From assembly GCA_025936115.1 (NCBI GenBank), contig JAICTZ010000008.1, positions 62,001 to 126,000 of the forward strand: 64,000 nt of DNA, given 5' to 3'. Origin of the DNA: Polyangiaceae bacterium (GTDB taxonomy: Bacteria > Myxococcota_A > Polyangia > Polyangiales > Polyangiaceae). The notes under the pieces are model-generated. The model saw only the letters and a program-made list of their open reading frames with translations. It did no database searches and was not told the origin of the DNA. Both the position numbers and the translations under genes were made by a program. Shown piece by piece: positions 24,615-33,587 of the stretch (position 1 is its first letter; every line of letters starts with the position of its first letter).

Positions 24615-25730
24615 GTGGATTGTGAGCGTTTCGATCGCGTCGTGCTCGAGCTCCTGTACGACGAGCTCGACGAGCTCACCGCGGCTGCGGCGCGGCGGCA
24701 CCTCGAGCACTGCGCGCGCTGTCGCGGCATCCTCGCGGGTCTGCGCGCGACGCGTGAAGTCGGCGCGCTGCCGCTCGTCGATCCTCCCGACGGGCTCGAG
24801 CTCAGGATCCTCGACGCAGAGCGCCAGCTGCACGGCCACTTGCCGCTCGACAAGCGCGTCGGTCGCGCCGTATCGGTGCTCGCGGGCTACGCCATGCGAC
24901 CCCAGCTCGCGATGGCCGCGACGCTGCTGCTCGTGATCGGCGCCGGACTCTTTTTCTTCCGGGGCCGCCCGAGCGGCCACGACACCGTCTCCGTGACCGA
25001 GCGCGGTGTCGCCGAGAACGATCCCGAACCCGTCACGGTCTTGCCCAAGGGCGCCGCTCAGGATCCGGGCAACGACGCGCACGGCGCGCTCTCCGCCGCG
25101 CCGGAAGCACGCCGCGCCGAACCCACCGCCACGCCCGCGCCACAGAGGCCCGCGCTCGAAGCGACAGCCGCCGCTCCGATAGTCGAGGGCGCAAAGGACG
25201 ACGGCGCGACGGACGGCGTCTACCAGTCGGCGCTCGCCGCGTACCACGCGGCCCGCTACAAAGAGGCGCGCCAGCAATTCGAGAGCGTCGTCGCGCGCGG
25301 CGGCGCGCAGGCGCCGGAAGCCGCGCTCTATGCCGCGCAAGCGACCAGGAGCGGCGAGGGTTGCGGCGCTGCCGCGCCGCTCTTCGACCAAGTCTCCCTG
25401 CACTACCCCGGCACGCACGCCGGCTACGAAGCGACCTGGGAAGCCGCCGGCTGCTATCAGACCCTCGGCGACACCGAAAAGGCGCGGCGCAGCTACCAAG
25501 CGCTGCTCGACGAAACGGGCTACGCCGCGCGCGCGCGCTCCGCGCTCATGGCGCTCGACCGCATCGAGGGCACGGCAGAAGTTGCCACGCGCAAAGCTCC
25601 CGCCAAGGCCGCCGAGAAAGCGCCGCCGCAAGCGCAGAGCCCGACCGGCAGCGGCTCGAATGCCGGCGGCGCGCCCGCAACGCCGCCTGCGACACCGAAC
25701 TCGAGCTTGGGTACCCCGCCGGCGCAGTGA
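24615..25730 (+). CDS. zinc-type anti-sigma factor with periplasmic TPR domain
   Basis: A 371-residue transmembrane anti-sigma factor. The cytoplasmic N-terminus carries the ZAS-type zinc motif His29-x3-Cys33-x2-Cys36 (HLEHCARC), with Cys3 as a likely fourth ligand, and would hold the sigma factor just upstream. A membrane helix lies at about 95-117 (LAMAATLLLVIGAGLFFF). The periplasmic part has a Pro/Ala linker, then TPR-like repeats (AALAAYHAARYKEARQQFES; AGCYQTLGDTEKARRSYQAL) and a Pro/Ala tail. A TPR sensor domain could bind the TPR proteins of the neighbouring machine, so the pair may monitor its assembly; that is inference. GTG start at 24615. Confidence 0.85.
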   Translation: MDCERFDRVVLELLYDELDELTAAAARRHLEHCARCRGILAGLRATREVGALPLVDPPDGLELRILDAERQLHGHLPLDKRVGRAVSVLAGYAMRPQLAMAATLLLVIGAGLFFFRGRPSGHDTVSVTERGVAENDPEPVTVLPKGAAQDPGNDAHGALSAAPEARRAEPTATPAPQRPALEATAAAPIVEGAKDDGATDGVYQSALAAYHAARYKEARQQFESVVARGGAQAPEAALYAAQATRSGEGCGAAAPLFDQVSLHYPGTHAGYEATWEAAGCYQTLGDTEKARRSYQALLDETGYAARARSALMALDRIEGTAEVATRKAPAKAAEKAPPQAQSPTGSGSNAGGAPATPPATPNSSLGTPPAQ

Positions 25731-25734
25731 CGAG

Positions 25735-25748
25735 CTCGCGAACGCGAG
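25735..25748. terminator. weak hairpin between convergent genes
   Basis: CTCGCG-AA-CGCGAG can form a GC-rich stem in the 25-bp gap between the anti-sigma gene and the desaturase gene, which point at each other. There is no T run on either side, so it is at best a helper for Rho-dependent termination. Confidence 0.2.
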
Positions 25749-25755
25749 ACGCCGC

Positions 25756-26727
25756 TCAGCTGACCATCGCGGTGTTGGTGCCCGCTTCGCCGAGCTCTAC
25801 GTCGGCGGAGGTCACTACTTCGAGCTCACCCTGGGGCGGCTCGAACGGCGCGCGACCGAGCTGCTGCGAGCCGAGGCTCGGGAAAAACGGCGCAAACAGG
25901 TACTGCTTCGCGAAGTAGAGCCAGAGGTTGTCCTTCACGATCAGGCGCGCGTCGATCTGCGGCGCGAGCTCGGCGTGAATGGCCTTGAGCCGGCTCCAGT
26001 GCGTCCCCGGGTTTTCGTGGTGGGCCGCATGGTAGCCGTTGTTGAACAGCAGGAAATTCACCCACCAGCCTTCCCAGCTGCGCGAATGATTGTGGGCGGA
26101 CCACGGATCGGTGTGCACGTGCTGCTCGTAGTTGAACAGCATGATCGTCCAGAGCGCGAAGAACGCCGGCACGGCGACAGCGAGCACGTACGTGTAGAGG
26201 CCGAGCTTGAGGCCGTGGAGCGCGATCGCGAGCGCGAGGAGCGCTGCGTGCGCCAGCACGAAGACCAGACGCTGCGTTTGAACCCGGCGATAGAGCGAGG
26301 GATTCTGCTCGCGCGCCTTGTTCAAAAAGGCACGAATCGGAAAGCCCTGGTAATAGCTCGACACGAAGAAGTACGTCGCGGCCACCCACGCGACGCGCTT
26401 GTTCGTGAAGCGCCAGGTGATCGTGGCGTCCCCGGCGCGGTTCACGTACTTGTGATGGTTCAGGTTATGGGTCGGGATCCAGGCGAAGACCGGGAAGCCG
26501 TACCAGGTCGAAATCACGTAGCCGAAGAGCTGATTCATGCCCTTCGAGGCGAACGTGGGGCAGTGATTGTGGTTGTGGGCGATGACGCCGCAGCTGAGCG
26601 CGAAGTAGCAGCTCAGCCACCACAGGTATTTCACGAGCTCGGGGCGGGCGTACTGGACGCCGACCAGGAGCATGGTGAAAAAAACCCAGAGGAGCGTGCG
26701 GTAGTCGGCGGAAAAACGGGGTCGCAT
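25756..26727 (-). CDS. membrane fatty acid desaturase
   Basis: A 323-residue integral membrane desaturase that inserts double bonds into acyl chains using a di-iron centre. Three histidine boxes are visible: HNHNH near residue 51, HNLNHHK near 88 and NNGYHAAHH near 228, with paired hydrophobic helices between them (LLWVFFTMLLVGVQY; VFVLAHAALLALAIAL). Length fits the family. The start was placed at ATG 26727, one codon inside a GTG. It is the last gene of a minus-strand run that includes FadL-type barrels, a glycosyltransferase and a PilZ protein, so a role in envelope lipid remodelling is likely. Substrate (acyl-CoA or phospholipid) cannot be told. Confidence 0.92.
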   Translation of the reverse strand: MRPRFSADYRTLLWVFFTMLLVGVQYARPELVKYLWWLSCYFALSCGVIAHNHNHCPTFASKGMNQLFGYVISTWYGFPVFAWIPTHNLNHHKYVNRAGDATITWRFTNKRVAWVAATYFFVSSYYQGFPIRAFLNKAREQNPSLYRRVQTQRLVFVLAHAALLALAIALHGLKLGLYTYVLAVAVPAFFALWTIMLFNYEQHVHTDPWSAHNHSRSWEGWWVNFLLFNNGYHAAHHENPGTHWSRLKAIHAELAPQIDARLIVKDNLWLYFAKQYLFAPFFPSLGSQQLGRAPFEPPQGELEVVTSADVELGEAGTNTAMVS

Positions 26728-26831
26728 CACGCGGCCGCGTGGACGGCCGGCCCTCTTCTGACAAACATTCGGCCCGTTGGCAAGCCGGGGCTACTGCGCA
26801 AAAGCTTGCGCGGCGCCGCGGCAGCGCCTGC

Positions 26832-27395
26832 TCAGTTCGTCGAGCTGCGGACGTAGGCGATGGTGCGAACGACGCCGACCAGCCGCTCGCGGCTGTCGCG
26901 GTTCAGGTCGATGAAGCGGATGCCCATGCCCGGATTCGGGTTGCTCGCGAGCATCTTGATCGGGTTCACCCATTGGACCTGCCCCGTCAGGACGAGCGGG
27001 TCATGGCTGCCGGGCGGCGCGAACTTCAAGGTGACGCGCGTGCCGACTTCGAGCGGCTCGTTGGTGCGTACGAAGATCCCCACCTCGGAGATGTTCGTGA
27101 TGTTCGCGTACAGGAAAGTGTCTTCGGTTTCGCAGTCCACCGACCACACGACGTCGATGCGATCGGCGCTGCGCCGATCCGCACCGGGTCGTTCCGAAGG
27201 CAGGGGTCGCTCCGACTTCTCGCCGCTCACGTCATCGGCCTTAGCCTCGATCAGCGCGCGTGTCACGCCCACACGGCGCTCGGTCGGCGAAAGTCGCGAA
27301 CCGGCCCTCGGGACGCGCCGCAACGCCTCGCGAATCGGGCGCGAGGTTACTACCGTCCCCTGCCCGCACAGCACGGCCCCACGGCCGCGTCTCAC
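26832..27395 (-). CDS. PilZ-domain protein
   Basis: A 187-residue protein whose C-terminal 115 residues form a PilZ domain, the usual receptor for cyclic di-GMP. The N-terminal arginine motif appears as DRRSADR near residue 73, and the partner motif as NISEVGIFV near residue 100, followed by LKFAPPGSHDPLVLTGQVQW and GMGIRFIDL. The arginine motif is a fair but not perfect match, so binding is not assured. The GTG at 27395 overlaps the glycosyltransferase stop codon by 4 bp; the first 45 residues look unstructured, so a start at GTG 27266 (144 residues) is possible. It probably modulates an envelope or motility process in response to c-di-GMP. Confidence 0.82.
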   Translation of the reverse strand: MRRGRGAVLCGQGTVVTSRPIREALRRVPRAGSRLSPTERRVGVTRALIEAKADDVSGEKSERPLPSERPGADRRSADRIDVVWSVDCETEDTFLYANITNISEVGIFVRTNEPLEVGTRVTLKFAPPGSHDPLVLTGQVQWVNPIKMLASNPNPGMGIRFIDLNRDSRERLVGVVRTIAYVRSSTN

Positions 27396-29905
27396 TCGAC
27401 GAACAGCGCGCCTGCGTCGATACGGTCGTCGTCATGCGGCCCACGACGGACCGGCAGCCGTCGCGCGCCGAGATACAAACCGAAGAAGACGCGGTAGGTG
27501 CCGTGCGTGAAGTTCGGCTCGAGCCGGATCTCGTGCCGATCGACGACGTAGTCACCCACGTTCCAGAGCGCGAAGGGATAGCGGCCGCCGAGCGTCGGGT
27601 GATCGCCGTTGAAGCGGCGTTGGAATCCGTCGATGTGGACGAAGGTTTCCCACGCACCGAGGATGCGACTCACCACGTGAAAGTAGATCGCGAACTCGTA
27701 ACGGCGACCGGGCACGACGCGGCTCACCGGGTTGCCGTCGAGGTCGGTCACGTCCCAGCCGACGACGTCGAGCTGATCACCGAGGTTCGCGTCGAGCGGG
27801 TGGGACGGATGGGGTGCCGCGTCGAGCACGATGCCCTCGAGCGGGTTCCGATTCCTTTCGCCCGCGCGGAGCTCGTTCGAGGCGAGCAGGATCTCGCTCG
27901 AGCGCGCGTCGAGAATCGGCAAATTGCCGCGATGAAAATGCGCCCGATAGCGCGCGTTGATGCCACCGAGCTCGTCGGAGCGCAGCATGAGCCAGCGGCG
28001 CTGTTCCGTCGCGAAGAGCCAGCTCGTCGCCTTGTTCGTGTCTTCGAGCGAAACGACGCTGCGACCCGCAGCGTACGGAGCCGTCGCGCTCCCCGCGCCC
28101 ACGACACCGAGCTCCTCGCCCGGACGTGCCAAGCGCACGAACGCGTCGAAGGACTCCTCGGGCGAAAGCTGCGCGGCGAGCGCGGGATAATAGACGAGGC
28201 TCAAGGCCGCGCCGAACGCGATGCTGCCGAGCGCCGCGAGCGTGCCCCGCGACGGCAGCCAGGCGCCGAAACGAAGGCGGCTCCGCGCGCGCAGCAGCCA
28301 GCGTACGGCGTCGCGCAACCCGAGCGTCGCGAACGGCACGACGGCCAGTAGCGGCAACGCGAGCCAAGCGACACGACCGAGCGCGCGAGTCGCTTCGTTC
28401 GAAGCAGCGAAGCGCGCGAGCGGCGGAAAACGCTCGCCGAGCAGATCGAAGCCGACGAAACCGAGCAGCGCGGCCTCGACGACGCACGCGCCGAAGAGCA
28501 GGTTGCCGTTCCAGAGCTCACGCACCGTGTCGATCCACGCCCTGTAGTCGCGCCGCGCAAAAGGCTCCGCCGCTTCCGCGTCCGGCTCCATGAACGCCGC
28601 GAAGAACGTCAGCGCCGCAAGACCGGTTCCCCCCAGTAAGAGCCCGTGCCCGGCCGCTCTGAAACTGTCCGGGAAGTGGGCGCCTTCGACCGCGAACGGC
28701 ACGAATGCCTTGTCGGGCTCGTTCAGGAAATCTGCGAGCAAGAGCACGAGCAACGCGACGCCCGTCATGCCCGCCGCACGCGAAGCAGGAGCCCCGCGAT
28801 CGAGCTCCGCGAGCGCAAGGCCGACGCTGATCGCCAGCGCAGCAACGGGGCCGAACGGCAAAACACCCGCCTCGGAAGTCACCCCGCCCCAAGCGCCCAG
28901 ACCGAGCGCGGCCGTCGCGAGACAGGCAAATCTGAGTCCCTTCTCGCCGTTATCGAGGGGCGGCCCCACACCGGTGAACGCCGTGAGGCGCATGCAGGCG
29001 ACGGGCACGAGCGCGCTCCAGGGGAAGAGCGCGTGACCGAGAGCACCGATCACGCTGTCGAAGGTCGGCGGTACGGCTGGTTCTGTGATGCCGAAGCCGA
29101 GCCAGAGAAAATAGCGTTCGGGCGCGTCGAGCGCGTGCAGGTAAAGCCGCACGCCGAGCACGGCCGTGACGACCGAGAGCGCGGAGAGACTCGCTCCGAG
29201 GAGCGTCGTCACGCGATCACGGTCGAGCGCGCCGGCGAGCCGCAGCACGGCCCACGCGAGCGTCGGGCCGAGGAGCGGCACGAGTAGGCCGAGCAGGAGT
29301 CCGCGCGAAAGCAGCCCGGCAGCGAGCCCGAGCGCTCCGAGCGCGAGAAATCCGAGACGCAGGCGCAAACTGCCGCGATCGAAGAGAGCGAGTGTGAGGC
29401 CAGCGAACGCGACGGCGAGGGCGGCCATCGTCATGCCGTCACCGAGCATGGTTCGGGCGTGCAAAAAGTAGAGCGGCATCGTGCCGAGCACGAGCACGCT
29501 CAGCGTCGCCGCGCCGCGGTTGGCGAGCCGCCGCACGGCGAGGTAGCTCGCCGCGAGCCCCGCAAGCGCCGCGAGCACGAGGGGCAGGCGCCCCGCCCAC
29601 GCGTGTAAACCGAAGAGGCGCAGGCCGAGCGCCATGCTTTCGAACGGCAGCTCACCGCGGTCGACTTCGCCGCGCGTCGGCAGCGCGTTGTTCATCCCGG
29701 CGAGCTCGAGCCCCGTCGCACCGAACAGGCCGATGGCGATTCGACGTGCGAGCTCGATCGAGCGGAGCTCGAACGGCTCCCAAATGCCGCTCTTTTTGAG
29801 GGGAGCAGCGATGCTGAGCGCCACGAAGCCGAAGGCCACGACGGCGCTCCACTTTCCGCGGCGGTCCGCGTTCGACTGAGGCTCGGCGGCGGGCAAAAGC
29901 GGCAA
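27392..29905 (-). CDS. large GT39/ArnT-like membrane glycosyltransferase
   Basis: An approximately 837-residue GT-C type membrane enzyme expected to use a polyprenyl-phosphate sugar donor. The N-terminal loop carries the acidic signature KSGIWEPFELRSIELARRIA near residue 45, then more than ten hydrophobic helices to about residue 620. The C-terminal 220 residues form a soluble extracytoplasmic domain with beta-rich segments (FVHIDGFQRRFNGDHP; GRYPFALWNVGDYVVD). The likely start is TTG 29905, 5 bp after the upstream FadL stop; the frame is open far upstream but antisense-like there, and a later GTG is possible. It overlaps the PilZ gene by 4 bp. Acceptor unknown. Confidence 0.78.
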   Translation of the reverse strand: MPLLPAAEPQSNADRRGKWSAVVAFGFVALSIAAPLKKSGIWEPFELRSIELARRIAIGLFGATGLELAGMNNALPTRGEVDRGELPFESMALGLRLFGLHAWAGRLPLVLAALAGLAASYLAVRRLANRGAATLSVLVLGTMPLYFLHARTMLGDGMTMAALAVAFAGLTLALFDRGSLRLRLGFLALGALGLAAGLLSRGLLLGLLVPLLGPTLAWAVLRLAGALDRDRVTTLLGASLSALSVVTAVLGVRLYLHALDAPERYFLWLGFGITEPAVPPTFDSVIGALGHALFPWSALVPVACMRLTAFTGVGPPLDNGEKGLRFACLATAALGLGAWGGVTSEAGVLPFGPVAALAISVGLALAELDRGAPASRAAGMTGVALLVLLLADFLNEPDKAFVPFAVEGAHFPDSFRAAGHGLLLGGTGLAALTFFAAFMEPDAEAAEPFARRDYRAWIDTVRELWNGNLLFGACVVEAALLGFVGFDLLGERFPPLARFAASNEATRALGRVAWLALPLLAVVPFATLGLRDAVRWLLRARSRLRFGAWLPSRGTLAALGSIAFGAALSLVYYPALAAQLSPEESFDAFVRLARPGEELGVVGAGSATAPYAAGRSVVSLEDTNKATSWLFATEQRRWLMLRSDELGGINARYRAHFHRGNLPILDARSSEILLASNELRAGERNRNPLEGIVLDAAPHPSHPLDANLGDQLDVVGWDVTDLDGNPVSRVVPGRRYEFAIYFHVVSRILGAWETFVHIDGFQRRFNGDHPTLGGRYPFALWNVGDYVVDRHEIRLEPNFTHGTYRVFFGLYLGARRLPVRRGPHDDDRIDAGALFVE

Positions 29906-29910
29906 GGACG

Positions 29911-31281
29911 CTAGTCCCGAGCTCCGCCGAAGACCAGCGTCAGCGTCGTGCCGAGCAGGAGCACGTGCCCGGAGGCGTGATCGGCGTTCGGGCCGGCCGT
30001 CGTCGACGCCGTCCGCGAAACGCCGAGCGCGTCCACCAGGCTGAGGTCCAAGCGCAGCCCCGAAAATGGCGACAATGGTGAGGCCCACGCCACGCCCGCG
30101 CCTGCCGAGAAGACGTGCCGGTCGACGTCGAAGAAGCGCGTGCCCACTTGCTCTTTTGGAACGGGCGAGCGTTCGAAGGCATATCCGGCGCGTAGCCGTA
30201 GCTCGAGCGCGCGCTGCAGCACGAAGCGCGGCTCGAAGCCGAAGCGCGGCACGAAGCGGTCGTGAAAGCGCGCTGGCGGCGGGGCCACTGGCTCCGTGCC
30301 CGGGATCACGAGGCCCACCGAGGGCGGCAGGGTCACGCTGCTCGAAGTCTGGGCATAGGGGCTCGCGAACGGCTCGTAGTGCTCGTAAGCCAGCTCGCCG
30401 ATGACGAGCCAGCGCTGCCGAATCGCGTAGCTTGCGCCGAGCGTGAGGGAGGCTGGCACGTACGCCACGTCCGACCGGCTCTCGTAGCGATAGCGCACGG
30501 GTACGACGCTGTCCTCGATCTGGAGCGTGCCGCTGAGCGCCGCCTGGATGCGGTGCTCGACGACGGCGGCTCCGCGATAGGCGAGCCCGATCGAGAGCTC
30601 GTCGTTCGGCAAGAAACCGATACCGACGAGCGGGAAGCGCGACGCGGTCAGATCGGCGTCTACGGAGTGTCTCAGGTTCGACGCATACTCGGAGCCGTTG
30701 CCGTCGGCGGCGACGGCGTTGCCGTACACGCCGAAGTTGCCGTTGAGTGAGGCCACGAACCCGACGCCGGCGCCGAGCGTGAGTTGTCGGAAAGGCCGCG
30801 CAGCAAAGCCCGTGCCCACGTCGACGAGCCGCGGACCTGCGTCGTCGAGCGGCCAATAAGGTTCGCTCGGATCGGCCTGATGCAGACGCGACAGCCGTCC
30901 GTCCGGCAGCGCCAGCGAGAACCCGAACGCAACCGGCACGCCTCGAATCGAACCGGGCACGACGAGGCCCCCCTCGAGCGCGTTCACGTCGGGCAGCCCG
31001 GAGGGCGCGCCGTTCTCGGAGAGCGCGTAATTGACGAAGGCGTAGCTGAAGCTGAGTTCGACGCCGCGTGCACGGGCGAGGCCCGCGGGGTTTTGGAATA
31101 CGGCCGCGGCGTCGTCGGCGACCGCGACGCCGGAACCTGCGAGCGCTTGCGAGCGCGCGCCGAAACCGAAGTCGAGTTCGGGGCTCGCCGCCGCGCCCGG
31201 CGTGACGAGCGTACAAGCGAGCGCGGCGGCGAAGGCATGCCGGGCACCTGTCGAGCCGCGCACTCTGGCGAACGGCTTCAT
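29911..31281 (-). CDS. FadL/OmpP1-type outer-membrane transporter (first of two)
   Basis: A 456-residue outer-membrane protein of the FadL/TodX family, channels that take up fatty acids and other hydrophobic compounds. After the signal peptide (AFAAALACTLVTPGAAA) it shows the family opening FGFGARSQALAGSGVAVADD, then AAAVFQNPAGLARARG, the NPA motif of FadL. Alternating strands continue to the end (VLLLGTTLTLVFGGARD). The ATG overlaps the stop of the upstream FadL-like gene by 4 bp, and the glycosyltransferase follows by 5 bp, so all are one operon. The two barrels are only distantly alike. Confidence 0.87.
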   Translation of the reverse strand: MKPFARVRGSTGARHAFAAALACTLVTPGAAASPELDFGFGARSQALAGSGVAVADDAAAVFQNPAGLARARGVELSFSYAFVNYALSENGAPSGLPDVNALEGGLVVPGSIRGVPVAFGFSLALPDGRLSRLHQADPSEPYWPLDDAGPRLVDVGTGFAARPFRQLTLGAGVGFVASLNGNFGVYGNAVAADGNGSEYASNLRHSVDADLTASRFPLVGIGFLPNDELSIGLAYRGAAVVEHRIQAALSGTLQIEDSVVPVRYRYESRSDVAYVPASLTLGASYAIRQRWLVIGELAYEHYEPFASPYAQTSSSVTLPPSVGLVIPGTEPVAPPPARFHDRFVPRFGFEPRFVLQRALELRLRAGYAFERSPVPKEQVGTRFFDVDRHVFSAGAGVAWASPLSPFSGLRLDLSLVDALGVSRTASTTAGPNADHASGHVLLLGTTLTLVFGGARD

Positions 31282-32597
31282 AGCGTAAGCCTCACGGCGA
31301 AGGACCAGGTGACGATCGTGCCGTGCGTCGTCACCTGCGGACCGAGCGGACCCGTGGGGTCGTCCTTGTGGTGGCTACGATCCGCGAGGAAATCGAAGCG
31401 CCACGCGCCGTCCAAGTCGAGCGGCAAGTAGCGCGCGAGGTGTACGCGGTAGCCGACGCCGAGTGCGTGCCGAGCGGCGTCGAAAGCGTTCGCGCTGCCG
31501 CGCTGCTCCGGGATCGCGCTCGGCACGAAGCTGTAGCCGAGCCGTGCCGTGACGCCGAGCGAACGGGCGTCGAAGCTGCGCTCGATGCCGGCGCGGGGCA
31601 CGACCACGTCGTGGTAGTCGGCGGGGGGCGGCGGAGGCGTGCCGCACGGCACGCCGGGCGGGCAGTCGATGGTCGCCCCGAGCCAGCCGGGAAACGCCCC
31701 CCAGTGCTCGTAGCGCGCGCCGAGCACGAGATTGTACGGACCGAAATCGCGCGAGTACTCGGCGTCGAATTTGAGCGGCTCGTAGTGCGCGATGCCTTGC
31801 ACGTTGAGCGGCGCGATGGTGACGACGCCGGCGAGGCTCGTCGGCGCGACGTCCACGTTGAAGTCAGCGCGCAGAACACTACGAAAAGCCAAGCCGACTC
31901 GTCCCGCCGCACCGAGGTCCGCGCTCGCGCCCACGGACGGTCCGAACGCAGGCAAGAGCTCGTCGCTCACGCCGCTCGGCGCGCCGGCGGCGCTCGCGAC
32001 CACGTCGCGTCCGCTGAGCGTCGCGAGCACTTCGAGGCCCGCGCCGAGCGCGAAGGGGCCGTAGCCGGCGCCGAGGCCGACGGCGAGGTTCAGCGCGCTC
32101 GCTCGCCCCACGAGCAGCGGGAAGCTCGGCGTTTCCGCGAGCGGCAAGTGCGCGCGCACGAGAAAATCCGGCGGTGTCTCGGCAAAGAGCCCGAGCGCGG
32201 CGTGCCAGCCGTCCCGTGACGGACGCACGAGAGGCGCCGAAACACCGATGACGAGGCCCTTCGAGAGCTCCGCCGGGTAGTCATTGCGCGCGCCGCCGGC
32301 ATCGTACGAGAGCGAGTACTGGCTCGCCCTGAGGCCGATGAGCAGGCTCGGAGCGGGCTCGAAAGCGAGCTCGGCCGGGTTCACGAGGACCGATTCCGGC
32401 CCGAGCGGCAAAGAGGTGCCACCTCCCGTCAGCGCAACGCCGCGCGGGCCGGTGCCGAAAACCGCGGACGGTGTCGCCTGAGCGGCCGCGGCGACCAGAA
32501 TCGGACCGGCGAGCACGAGCGCGCCCAGCCACACTCGCCGTCCCACCAACAAAAATCGACGCCTCTGCCTGGTCACGGAGCGGGGCGAGGCTAGCAT
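31278..32597 (-). CDS. FadL/OmpP1-type outer-membrane transporter (second of two)
   Basis: A 439-residue relative of the FadL family. The N-terminal part has the signal segment (VWLGALVLAGPILVAAAAQA), then FGTGPRGVALTGGGTSL and VLVNPAELAFEP, the counterpart of the FadL NPA motif. The strand pattern runs to VTWSFAVRLTL. ATG 32597 was taken as the start; the frame is open another 79 codons upstream but there it would be antisense to era and rich in charged residues. GTG 32576 is another possible start. It heads a minus-strand operon and is divergent from era. Substrate unknown; likely lipids, given the desaturase downstream. Confidence 0.83.
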   Translation of the reverse strand: MLASPRSVTRQRRRFLLVGRRVWLGALVLAGPILVAAAAQATPSAVFGTGPRGVALTGGGTSLPLGPESVLVNPAELAFEPAPSLLIGLRASQYSLSYDAGGARNDYPAELSKGLVIGVSAPLVRPSRDGWHAALGLFAETPPDFLVRAHLPLAETPSFPLLVGRASALNLAVGLGAGYGPFALGAGLEVLATLSGRDVVASAAGAPSGVSDELLPAFGPSVGASADLGAAGRVGLAFRSVLRADFNVDVAPTSLAGVVTIAPLNVQGIAHYEPLKFDAEYSRDFGPYNLVLGARYEHWGAFPGWLGATIDCPPGVPCGTPPPPPADYHDVVVPRAGIERSFDARSLGVTARLGYSFVPSAIPEQRGSANAFDAARHALGVGYRVHLARYLPLDLDGAWRFDFLADRSHHKDDPTGPLGPQVTTHGTIVTWSFAVRLTL

Positions 32598-32648
32598 GCG
32601 CGCCCGTCCGCCCGGCGCCCTCGTCACCGGCCCGGCAATCGAGAACGC

Positions 32649-33587
32649 ATGCGCTTCGGAACCATCGCCATCATCGGCCGCGCCAACGTCGGCAAGTCGA
32701 CGTTTCTGAACGCCGCCTTGGGCGAACCGCTCGCCATCGTCTCGCCCCTGCCCCAGACGACGCGCGACACGCTGCTCGGCGTCGTGCATCGCGACGACGC
32801 CCAGCTCGCCTTCCTCGATACGCCGGGTTTGCACCGCGCCAGAAACGAGCTCGGCCGGCGCATGAACGGAAGTGCCCGCGAAGCGGCGCGCGCCGCCGAC
32901 CTGGTGCTCTTCGTCACGGACGTCGACTACCTGAACACGCCCGCCGCCAAGCGCGAGCCGATCGATCCGGAAGACATGCGCCTGCTCGCCGGGCTCGATC
33001 CGAAAATCCCGGCCGTGGTCGCCATCAACAAGCTCGACCGGCTGCGCGATCGCACGAAGCTGATTCCGTTACTCGACGCGCTGAACAAGCTGCGTCCCTT
33101 CGAAGCCATCGTGCCGGTCACGGTGCGCAGTCCCAAGGACGTCGAGCGTTTGCTCCGCCTGCTCGCCGGGCACGTGCCCGAAGGTCCGGCCGGCTACGAC
33201 GCCGACACCCTCACCAATCGGCCGAGCTCGTTCTTCGTGCGTGAATACGTGCGCGAGGCCGTGCTGGCCGGCGCGCGCGGCGAGGTGCCACACGCCGTGG
33301 CCGTCTCGATCGACAGCTACGACGACGGCCCCAAGCTCGTGCGTATCGAAGCGACGCTGCACGTCGAAAAGCAGGGCCAGCGCGCGATTCTGGTCGGGCG
33401 CGGCGGGCAGAAGCTCAAAGAAATCGGCACGCGCGCGCGTGAACGCATCGAAAAGCTCGTCGGACGCAAGGTGTTCTTGAAGCTGTTCGTCCGCATCACG
33501 CCGCGCTGGAAAAGCGTGCCGCGCCAGCTCGCGGAGCTCGGCTACGAACCGGCGGGCAAGCTTTCCGACGAGGAGAGCTCGTCGTGA
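32649..33587 (+). CDS. era: GTPase Era
   Basis: A 312-residue Era GTPase, which binds the 3' end of 16S rRNA and aids 30S ribosome maturation. The P-loop is GRANVGKS (10-17), with Ala in place of the usual Pro. G3 is DTPGL and G4 is NKLD. The C-terminal KH domain is clear (RAILVGRGGQKLKEIGTRAR, with the GxxG-type loop). Length matches the family. Its stop codon overlaps the start of der by 4 bp (GTGA), so the two ribosome-assembly GTPases are made together. Era is more commonly found beside rnc and recO. Confidence 0.95.
   Translation: MRFGTIAIIGRANVGKSTFLNAALGEPLAIVSPLPQTTRDTLLGVVHRDDAQLAFLDTPGLHRARNELGRRMNGSAREAARAADLVLFVTDVDYLNTPAAKREPIDPEDMRLLAGLDPKIPAVVAINKLDRLRDRTKLIPLLDALNKLRPFEAIVPVTVRSPKDVERLLRLLAGHVPEGPAGYDADTLTNRPSSFFVREYVREAVLAGARGEVPHAVAVSIDSYDDGPKLVRIEATLHVEKQGQRAILVGRGGQKLKEIGTRARERIEKLVGRKVFLKLFVRITPRWKSVPRQLAELGYEPAGKLSDEESSS

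Noticed and set aside
29906..31216. N-terminal extension of the large glycosyltransferase frame
   Set aside because: The extension is Arg-rich and overlaps the FadL-type gene in another frame; the membrane enzyme begins near 29905.
32598..32834. Extra N-terminal 79 codons of the second FadL-type gene
   Set aside because: They run antisense to era and precede the signal peptide with charged sequence; a barrel protein would not start there.
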